NCBI GenBank assembly: GCA_027310575.1
Contig: DAIDAO010000037.1
Location: 1 to 64,000, forward strand
Direction: 5' to 3'
DNA: 64,000 nt
From: a bacterium
GTDB taxonomy: Archaea; Thermoproteota; Nitrososphaeria; Nitrososphaerales; Gagatemarchaeaceae
Part shown: in pieces, positions 58,895 to 64,000 of the stretch
Layout of the letters: every line of letters starts with the position of its first letter
How positions within the stretch are numbered: the stretch's first letter is position 1
Notes under the pieces: generated by a model
Databases searched by the model: none
What the model saw: the letters and a program-made list of their open reading frames with translations, nothing else
What the model was told of the DNA's origin: nothing
Position numbers and translations under genes: made by a program

Positions 58895-59335
58895 ATGAGC
58901 ATGGATGGCAGGCGCTTCGGTATCGGCGCAGCCGCGGGCCTTCTTCTCGCCCTCGCGATCGTCGCTTCCTACGGGGTCGTCTCCCCGTCAGCCTCGCCCT
59001 TCTCGCCCGCCCAGGGCAGGAACGTCCCTGCAGCCTCGGTGACAACGACAGCGACGACGTGGCCCTACTTCTGGACGACCGGACCGTCGGCTACCACGTC
59101 CCAGGGCAATCTGTCGAGCCTCAACGGCAACATCGGTCCCACCAACCCAGATACTACGGCAGCCTCGAACAGCCAGAGCGGGGGGCTCGTGTTCTCTTCG
59201 AGTCTGGCGACCGCCAATCAGCAGCCCTCCCTTTCCAGGGCCCTGATGCTGGCGCCCATAGTCGTCGCCTCACTTCTCGGCGTCCTCCTCTACAGGGCAT
59301 CGGCGCGGAGCAGCAGCGACCAAGAAACCGACTAG
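58895..59335 (+). CDS. Two-helix surface protein with Thr/Ser/Asn-rich middle
   Basis: A 146-residue protein with no known domain. An N-terminal signal-anchor helix (IGAAAGLLLALAIVASYGVV) and a C-terminal helix (ALMLAPIVVASLLGVLLY) flank 75 residues rich in Thr, Ser, Asn and Gln (for example TTATTWPYFWTTGPSATT). This resembles a reduced form of the stalk of the nearby DUF4349 protein, without its domains. It is 34 nt downstream of the membrane-anchored regulator on the same strand, so it is probably in the same operon. Confidence 0.62.
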   Translation: MSMDGRRFGIGAAAGLLLALAIVASYGVVSPSASPFSPAQGRNVPAASVTTTATTWPYFWTTGPSATTSQGNLSSLNGNIGPTNPDTTAASNSQSGGLVFSSSLATANQQPSLSRALMLAPIVVASLLGVLLYRASARSSSDQETD

Positions 59336-59358
59336 GCGCTGCTTCCTCTACGGCCCGT

Positions 59359-59742
59359 CTACTTCGAGACCAGGAACTCCCTGCTGTTGGGTTCCTTGCC
59401 TTCCCAGCGCTTCGACCAGCCGGCCAGGTCGCACAGGATCTTGTAGACCTCGTGCCCCTTGACTGTGAGCGAATACTCTATCCTCGGCTTGTCCTCGGCG
59501 TATACCTTCCTCTGGACCACCCCGAACTTCTCGAGCTGTGTCAGCCTCTCAGCGAGAGAGGTGGCGCTTATCCCCTGGATGTGCCTCTTGAGCTCGTTGA
59601 ACCTGGTCGGTTCGATCTGTCCGAGCATGTGAATGGTGGGAAGGGTCCATGTGCGGGTGATCTGATTCCACGTCTGGTGCACGACCGCGCATGAGTCGAG
59701 CGTCTTCTGGTCAAGCTGCTCTTGCTTGGTTAGGCGCGTCAT
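59359..59742 (-). CDS. HxlR/MarR-like winged-helix regulator
   Basis: A 127-residue regulator of the HxlR group: CAVVHQTWNQITRTWTLPTI, then RFNELKRHIQGISATSLAERLT as the DNA-reading part, and YAEDKPRIEYSLTVKGHEV as the wing. A single Cys near residue 18 (DSCAV) lies where redox-sensing HxlR proteins have one. It diverges from a PPOX gene around one palindromic TTTTAAAAA box, and a CATACC-n5-GGTATG inverted repeat covers its start codon, so it probably represses itself and the PPOX-HtrA pair. Confidence 0.88.
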   Translation of the reverse strand: MTRLTKQEQLDQKTLDSCAVVHQTWNQITRTWTLPTIHMLGQIEPTRFNELKRHIQGISATSLAERLTQLEKFGVVQRKVYAEDKPRIEYSLTVKGHEVYKILCDLAGWSKRWEGKEPNSREFLVSK

Positions 59743-59756
59743 ACCTAGTTGGTATG
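59740..59756. promoter_or_regulatory. Inverted repeat CATACC-n5-GGTATG, probable HxlR operator
   Basis: CATACCTAGTTGGTATG is a 6-bp inverted repeat with a 5-nt spacer. It overlaps the hxlR start codon and the predicted hxlR transcription start, about 15 nt from the shared TATA box. It is the only such repeat I saw between the two genes. Confidence 0.5.
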
Positions 59757-59769
59757 GAAAGACTACCAG

Positions 59770-59778
59770 TTTTAAAAA
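59770..59778. promoter_or_regulatory. Shared TATA box of hxlR and the PPOX gene
   Basis: TTTTAAAAA, nearly symmetric. It is centred 27-28 nt before the PPOX ATG (59802) and about 32 nt before the hxlR ATG (59742). Confidence 0.5.
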
Positions 59779-59801
59779 CCTGTCTCGGCATAAGAGAATC
59801 C

Positions 59802-60179
59802 ATGATCGGGAACGAGCGCGTCGCGAGGCGCGCTGTGGCCTTCAGCGAGGCAGAAGCGGAGTACCTGGCAGAGAACTTCATCGGCAGGGTCGCCACGTCC
59901 TCGACCTCCGGCCAGCCTCATGTGGTCCCTGTCGGCTACAAGTTCGACGGCAGCACGATAGCGTTCGGGGGCTGGAACCTGACCAAGACCCTGAAGTTCA
60001 GGAACATGATGGCGAACAACAAGGTGGCGTTCGTCGTAGACGACGTGGTCTCGACGAGCCCATGGAAGGTGAGGGGGGTCGAGGTCCGCGGGACGGCAGA
60101 GCCTGTGCCCTCGAAGGAGGGTGTGACCATGATCAGGATAATCCCGCTCAATATTAGGAGTTGGGGGCTGGGGGGCTGA
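59802..60179 (+). CDS. PPOX-class flavin/F420-binding split-barrel protein
   Basis: A 125-residue member of the pyridoxamine 5'-phosphate oxidase superfamily. The opening FIGRVATSSTSGQPHVVPVG, then TKTLKFRNMMANNKVAFVVDD, and the final VRGVEVRGTAEPV match F420/FMN-dependent small reductases. It differs clearly from the other PPOX protein in the window. A leaderless ATG follows the shared TATA box. Control by the divergent HxlR protein is likely, and the next gene (HtrA-like) starts three nt after its stop. Together they suggest a stress or redox response unit. Confidence 0.83.
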   Translation: MIGNERVARRAVAFSEAEAEYLAENFIGRVATSSTSGQPHVVPVGYKFDGSTIAFGGWNLTKTLKFRNMMANNKVAFVVDDVVSTSPWKVRGVEVRGTAEPVPSKEGVTMIRIIPLNIRSWGLGG

Positions 60180-60181
60180 GC

Positions 60182-61141
60182 GTGGCTATCCCGGGCTTCG
60201 AAGGACAGGTCACGCAGGCAGTCGAGAAGCTGAGCGACAGCATCGTAGGTGTCAGCAGCATGAGGCTCGAGCGGCGCTTCTTCGGGATAGTCCCGCTCGA
60301 AGGTCAGGGGTCAGGGATCATCCTCGACAGGAAGGGCCTGATCGTGACGAACAACCACGTGATAGACGGGGCGAGCCAGGTCCGCGTCAGCCTGAAGGAC
60401 GGCAGGACCTTCACTGGCGAAGTGGTGGGCGCAGACGAAGCGACAGACGTGGCCGTGATCAGGCTCGACGCGGATGACCTCCCTGCCGCAGAGCTCGGCG
60501 ACTCCGAGGCGCTGAAGGTGGGGCAGTTCGTGCTGGCTATCGGGAACGCGCTGGCCCTGCCTGGCGGCCCGACGGTCTCGATGGGCGTGCTCAGCGCGAA
60601 GGGGAGGCCGCTGCCGGGATCGGACTTCATCTTCGAGGGGCTGCTGCAGACAGACGCAGCCGTCAACCCTGGCAACAGCGGGGGGCCTCTCGCCGACCTC
60701 GACGGCCGGATAATAGGCATCACCACGATGATGATACCGTACGCTCAGGGAATGGGCTTCGCCATTCCGATCAACACGGTCAAGAAGATAGCCCAGGAGA
60801 TACTCGAGAACGGAAGGGTCTCCAGGCGCTGGATCGGCATCTCGGGCATAGACGTGACCCCGCAGCTCGCCCGCAGGTATGACCTGCAGACCGCGTCCGG
60901 GTTCTTGGTAGCAGAGGTGGTTCCGCGCAGCCCTGCGGACTACGCTGGCATCCGCAGCGGGGACGTGGTGGTCGGGGCGGACGGCGGGGAGGTGAAGCAC
61001 ACGAAGGACCTGCTGCTGGCCATCTCGAGGGTCGGGGCTGGGGGGAGCGTGAGGCTTGAGGTCGACAGGATGGGGAGGAGGGGGTCCCTCGACGTGAAGC
61101 CCTCCGAAGCGCCTCCGGTCCAGACGGCTGACGGCAGATAG
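60182..61141 (+). CDS. HtrA/DegP-like serine protease with PDZ domain
   Basis: About 319 residues. The trypsin-like domain has the catalytic triad His59 (VTNNHVID), Asp89 (ATDVAVI) and Ser166 (NPGNSGGPL). A single PDZ domain spans about residues 215-305 (GFLVAEVVPRSPADYAGIRS). No signal peptide or membrane anchor is seen, so it should be cytoplasmic, unlike DegP. GTG 60182 follows the PPOX stop closely; TTG 60161 is an alternative start inside that gene. It probably degrades damaged proteins or acts in regulated proteolysis. Confidence 0.9.
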   Translation: MAIPGFEGQVTQAVEKLSDSIVGVSSMRLERRFFGIVPLEGQGSGIILDRKGLIVTNNHVIDGASQVRVSLKDGRTFTGEVVGADEATDVAVIRLDADDLPAAELGDSEALKVGQFVLAIGNALALPGGPTVSMGVLSAKGRPLPGSDFIFEGLLQTDAAVNPGNSGGPLADLDGRIIGITTMMIPYAQGMGFAIPINTVKKIAQEILENGRVSRRWIGISGIDVTPQLARRYDLQTASGFLVAEVVPRSPADYAGIRSGDVVVGADGGEVKHTKDLLLAISRVGAGGSVRLEVDRMGRRGSLDVKPSEAPPVQTADGR

Positions 61142-61154
61142 CAGCAGAGGCGTC

Positions 61155-62084
61155 TCAGCGGAGCGTGCGGTACACGCCGTCCAGGAGCTCTAGAGAGAGT
61201 TCTCCGCTGTTGATCCCGACCTGCTCGACCTGAAGGCCAAGCGGTACCCCGTCCCTCCGCCGTTCTGATTCCGATACTATCCTCTGGAAGATCTCTCCGG
61301 CCACCTTGAGCGATTCCTGCCCCATCCTGTCGGCGCTCAGTATCCTCTTCTTGACCTTCGGGGGGATGGCCACGTCGAGGCTCTCGATGAGTGCCATGAT
61401 GCTCGCAGAGGGGACCGTGGCGAGGCTCACGAACACTGTCAGAGGCTCCGCTCCGGTCTTCTCGCAGAGCCTGCCATAGGCCGCGAGGAAGCGCAGCGCG
61501 GGTTCCGCGTCGAAGCATATCTGAGATGTCACGAAGTCGCACCCTGCGCCAGCCTTGGCCCAGACCCTCCTCGCTTCTGTCAGACGAGAATGGACGCCGT
61601 AGTCCGCCGACGCGGCCACCTCACGGCCGAAGATGCATATACCGCCCAGCGCAAGGTCCTCCGCCCTTTCTGCGTTGATGAGGGAGAGCGCCTCCAGCAC
61701 GCTCGGTCCCGACAGCGGGTCTTCATGCCTCTCCTTCCCCACTATCACCAGGTTCCGAATCCCGTAGTCGCCCAGTATCTTCCTCGTCCGGGCGAGGAGC
61801 TGCTCCCTCCCCAGCCGGGGCGCGATGATGTCGACGATCGGCTCCTTGTGGTCTCTTATCAGCAGCGCATACTCCTCTGGCGGAATCGTGGTCGGCGAGT
61901 AGCGGACGCCGTCCCCGTCCTTCCTCCTCGTCATGAGCTCCGGGATGTTGATCGCGTCGATCCTCCTGTCCGTAAGCACGTTCTCCACCCCTCGGAGCTC
62001 GGTGTTGAACCGAGAGGTGTCTCTCCTCGGGGGGACGATCTCGTAGATCAGGGGCCCGTCCTTCAGAGAGGTCTTGAGGCTCAA
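61155..62084 (-). CDS. Methylenetetrahydrofolate reductase-like protein
   Basis: About 309 residues of the MTHFR TIM-barrel family: LIYEIVPPRRDTSRFNTELR is the start of the barrel, with the usual P-P-R motif. RNLVIVGKERHEDPLSGPSV and CDFVTSQICFDAEPALRF are core blocks; the latter is the conserved F-x-x-T-Q-x-x-F/Y-D site. The start is TTG 62084, twelve nt after the stop of the methionine synthase gene; the much longer open frame upstream is a shadow of that gene. It makes 5-methyl-tetrahydrofolate, or a tetrahydromethanopterin analogue, for methionine synthesis. Confidence 0.87.
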   Translation of the reverse strand: MSLKTSLKDGPLIYEIVPPRRDTSRFNTELRGVENVLTDRRIDAINIPELMTRRKDGDGVRYSPTTIPPEEYALLIRDHKEPIVDIIAPRLGREQLLARTRKILGDYGIRNLVIVGKERHEDPLSGPSVLEALSLINAERAEDLALGGICIFGREVAASADYGVHSRLTEARRVWAKAGAGCDFVTSQICFDAEPALRFLAAYGRLCEKTGAEPLTVFVSLATVPSASIMALIESLDVAIPPKVKKRILSADRMGQESLKVAGEIFQRIVSESERRRDGVPLGLQVEQVGINSGELSLELLDGVYRTLR

Positions 62085-62095
62085 GCCAATCGGAT

Positions 62096-63235
62096 CTACG
62101 CGTACTTCTTCCGCAGGACCTCTGCGGCCGCGGTCATGGATTTCAGCTTCGCGAAGGCCACCTCCCTGGGGAACGTCCTGAACATGCCAGGCGCGAAGCC
62201 GCAATCGGGGTTCAGCCAGATCCTCTCGGGCTCGATGTGTCCCGTGATCCTTTCGACCCTGGACACGACCTCCTCGGGCGTCTCCACTTCGTAGTTCTGG
62301 ACGCTTATGACCCCGAGCCCGATCTCGAGGTCGCTCGGGAATTCGTCTATCAGCTTCGTAGGGTCCCCGGTCCCAGCGGTGGTGTACTCCAGGACGAACT
62401 GCTTCGTCTTCGTCTCGAGCAGCTCGGGGAGGAACCTCTCGTACCCGACGTTGAAGTAGGGAGAGTCCTTGTTCGGCCAGCGGTCCATGTGGACCCCGAT
62501 CCTCACGCCGGTCACGCCCACCGTGACCTCGTTCAGGAGCTCGACCGCGAGCTTGAGCTCTTCCCTGAACCCCCTGTACTTCTGCCCGTACAGCTCCTTG
62601 AACACGCTCCTGTACCTGTCTGGCTTGTCCCCCGCCTCCGTGAGGTCCCCGAGCATCGGTTCGTCGAGCTGGATGAACGAGACTCCCGCTTCCTTCAGCC
62701 TCGCGACCTCCTTCCGGAGCAGCTTGGCGTAGGCGTGGCCGAACTCCTCGGGGGTCGGGTACGCATCCCTCGAATGGATGCTGTGCCAGCTCTCCCACAT
62801 CACGAGGTAGGGGGCCGGGAGGGTGACCTTGAACGGCCTGCGCGAGTACTTCCTTGCCTTCGCGAACTCGTCCGCGGCGATTACCGAGTCCCGGAGGGGC
62901 TCGGAGACCACTGCCCTTGCGTACGTCAGCTGGACCTTGTTCGTCTTCAGGATGTCCATGGCCCGAGGGTTGAGCTTGGTGATATGCATCACCTTGAAGC
63001 CTGGGATCTTGTCCCCAACGAAGCTCACGAAGCTGCTTCTCCTCTGCTCCCCGTCCGTTATCACGTCGAGCCCGGCCTCCTCCTCGCCTTCGATCGTGGC
63101 CCTGGTCGCGCCATCGAGCAGCTTCTCGTATTCGCCGTGGGGGAGATCTCCAGCGGAGTGTCTCCCAGCCGCTTCAACCAGCTCGCGGGGGCGGGAGAAG
63201 CTTCCGACGACCGTGGTCGTGAACGCCAGGCTCAG
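62096..63235 (-). CDS. metE: Core methionine synthase (MetE C-terminal domain type)
   Basis: About 379 residues, only the catalytic half of MetE. The N-terminus [16 protein letters not shown] is the conserved barrel start, and [19 protein letters not shown] and [10 protein letters not shown] follow. I begin at CTG 63235, which overlaps the metK TGA as CTGA: no ATG, GTG or TTG occurs before GTG 63064, and that later start would delete TTTVVGSF. The zinc ligands appear as His in VHMDRW, Glu in FVLEYT and Cys in NPDCG, but the residue two after the His is Asp where MetE has Cys. Members of this core family take the methyl group from various donors, and the donor here is unknown. Confidence 0.88.
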   Translation of the reverse strand: MSLAFTTTVVGSFSRPRELVEAAGRHSAGDLPHGEYEKLLDGATRATIEGEEEAGLDVITDGEQRRSSFVSFVGDKIPGFKVMHITKLNPRAMDILKTNKVQLTYARAVVSEPLRDSVIAADEFAKARKYSRRPFKVTLPAPYLVMWESWHSIHSRDAYPTPEEFGHAYAKLLRKEVARLKEAGVSFIQLDEPMLGDLTEAGDKPDRYRSVFKELYGQKYRGFREELKLAVELLNEVTVGVTGVRIGVHMDRWPNKDSPYFNVGYERFLPELLETKTKQFVLEYTTAGTGDPTKLIDEFPSDLEIGLGVISVQNYEVETPEEVVSRVERITGHIEPERIWLNPDCGFAPGMFRTFPREVAFAKLKSMTAAAEVLRKKYA

Positions 63236-64000
63236 CCCACCCTGCTCCTAAGGGCCTCTGCCCTGTCTGTCCTCTCCCATGTGAAGTCCGGGTCCTCCCT
63301 GCCGAAGTGCCCGTAGCACGCGGTCTTCCTGAAAATGGGCCTCTGAAGGTCGAGCTCCCTTATGATGATCCCGGGCCTCATGTCGAAGAGCTCGCGCGCG
63401 GCCGTGGTGATCGCTTCATCCCCGGCCCTTCCGGTCCCGAAGGTGTCCACCATGAACGAGACGGGCTCGGCGACCCCGATCGCGTACGCTATCTGCACCT
63501 GGCACCTGTCTGCAAGCCCGGCGGCGACGATGTTCTTCGCGATGTACCTGGCCATGTAGCTCCCGGAGCGGTCGACCTTCGTCGGGTCCTTCCCGGAGAA
63601 GCACCCGCCGCCGTGCGCTCCCACCCCTCCGTAGGTGTCGACAATGATCTTCCTCCCCGTCAGCCCCGAGTCCGCGAGTGTCCCGCCGATTACGAAGCGG
63701 CCCGTCGAGTTGACGTAGAACTTCGTCCGCCCGTCGATCAGTCCGCTCGGGACCACCTTCTTGACCACGCGTTCGACGACGTCCTGCCTCACCTGCGCCT
63801 CGTCCGCGGATTCGTTGTGCTGCGCCGCGACCACCACCGCGTCGACCCTCGTGGGCCTCCCGTCGTCGTACTCCACTGTGACCTGGGACTTGCCGTCAGG
63901 CCTGAGGTAGGGGATCTCGCCGCTCTTCCTGCTGTCCGCGAGCTGTCTGACTATCCCGTGCGCGAGCGTTATCGGCAGCGGCATCAGCCCCGGCGTCTCC
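63232..64000 (-). CDS. metK: S-adenosylmethionine synthetase, archaeal type (partial)
   Basis: The C-terminal 255 or so residues of an archaeal MetK; the 5' part is past the window edge. The diagnostic blocks [56 protein letters not shown] and [14 protein letters not shown] are all present and match the archaeal family rather than bacterial MetK. The enzyme makes AdoMet from methionine and ATP. It comes first in the operon metK - core metE - MTHFR, and its TGA is overlapped by the probable CTG start of metE. Confidence 0.95.
   Translation of the reverse strand, partial: ETPGLMPLPITLAHGIVRQLADSRKSGEIPYLRPDGKSQVTVEYDDGRPTRVDAVVVAAQHNESADEAQVRQDVVERVVKKVVPSGLIDGRTKFYVNSTGRFVIGGTLADSGLTGRKIIVDTYGGVGAHGGGCFSGKDPTKVDRSGSYMARYIAKNIVAAGLADRCQVQIAYAIGVAEPVSFMVDTFGTGRAGDEAITTAARELFDMRPGIIIRELDLQRPIFRKTACYGHFGREDPDFTWERTDRAEALRSRVG

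Noticed and set aside
62085-62798. Long N-terminal extension of the MTHFR frame
   Set aside because: It lies over the methionine synthase gene in another frame and is low in coding quality; the conserved MTHFR sequence begins a few residues after TTG 62084.
1-64000. CRISPR arrays, insertion sequences, prophage
   Set aside because: I saw no regular short repeats with spacers, no transposase or integrase motifs and no phage structural genes on either strand.

Overview
The window looks like a high-GC chromosome segment from a heterotrophic, respiring archaeon of the TACK group, most likely in or near the Thaumarchaeota (Nitrososphaeria). The evidence is a group II chaperonin (thermosome), an ESCRT-III/CdvB-type cell-division protein, an archaeal-type MetK, a HerA/NurA pair, geranylgeranyl-reductase-family lipid enzymes, two tRNA genes with short introns at position 37/38, and many leaderless genes with a TATA-like box about 26-30 nt before the start codon. 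The lineage is an inference; no rRNA gene is present. There are no CRISPR arrays, insertion sequences or phage genes.

Layout. 1-3.2 kb: the end of a HAD hydrolase, then a minus-strand run of M20 amidohydrolase, metallo-beta-lactamase-fold hydrolase and LigB-like protein. 3.3-8.4 kb: a DUF998 membrane protein, then an acetate block: acetate permease (YaaH/SatP type), AcuC-like deacetylase, Pat-type GNAT acetyltransferase and acetyl-CoA synthetase. 8.5-12.7 kb: tRNA-Leu with intron, PolX, an Lrp/AsnC RAM-domain protein, and a divergent X-Pro peptidase/proline dehydrogenase pair. 12.8-18.8 kb: a small conserved protein, a winged-helix regulator divergent from a GNAT/gamma-glutamyltransferase pair, two cell-surface proteins and a membrane glycosyltransferase. 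19-24.8 kb: a radical SAM/SPASM protein, a lower-GC stretch with unknown small genes, and a heme operon (hemA-hemQ-hemE-hemH). 24.8-29.7 kb: APC permease, Cys-rich membrane protein, tRNA-Arg with intron, AlaX, a lipid reductase and citrate synthase. 29.9-32.5 kb: nuoABCD. 32.5-37.3 kb: EamA transporter, a PH-like protein, MscL-like channel, CdvB paralogue and an ABC-2 exporter. 37.4-41.6 kb: a second GGR-type reductase, a putative metallopeptidase, a PPOX protein and TetR. 42.1-45 kb: a 948-residue secreted protein. 45-49.8 kb: thermosome, pterin dehydratase, three small unknown proteins, peroxiredoxin and a nucleotidyltransferase-like protein. 50.2-53.8 kb: nurA-herA. 53.8-59.3 kb: MFS and EamA transporters, a CoA-binding protein with a coupled small protein, DUF4349/PKD surface protein, membrane-anchored regulator. 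59.3-61.1 kb: HxlR regulator divergent from PPOX-HtrA. 61.1-64 kb: a methionine/SAM operon (metK, core methionine synthase, MTHFR).

How the genes fit together. Imported acetate is activated by Acs, and the adjacent acetyltransferase and deacetylase probably switch Acs off and on, as AcuA/AcuC do in Bacillus. Peptidases, proline dehydrogenase, amino-acid permease, citrate synthase and complex I describe growth on peptides and acetate with respiration. The heme operon has the gene set of the coproporphyrin route. The metK-core MetE-MTHFR operon runs the methyl cycle. The most notable items are the Acs acetylation block, the coproporphyrin-type heme operon, two gene junctions (hemE/hemH, metK/metE) where the downstream gene seems to start at CTG inside a CTGA overlap, and a core methionine synthase with an Asp at a normal zinc-Cys position.
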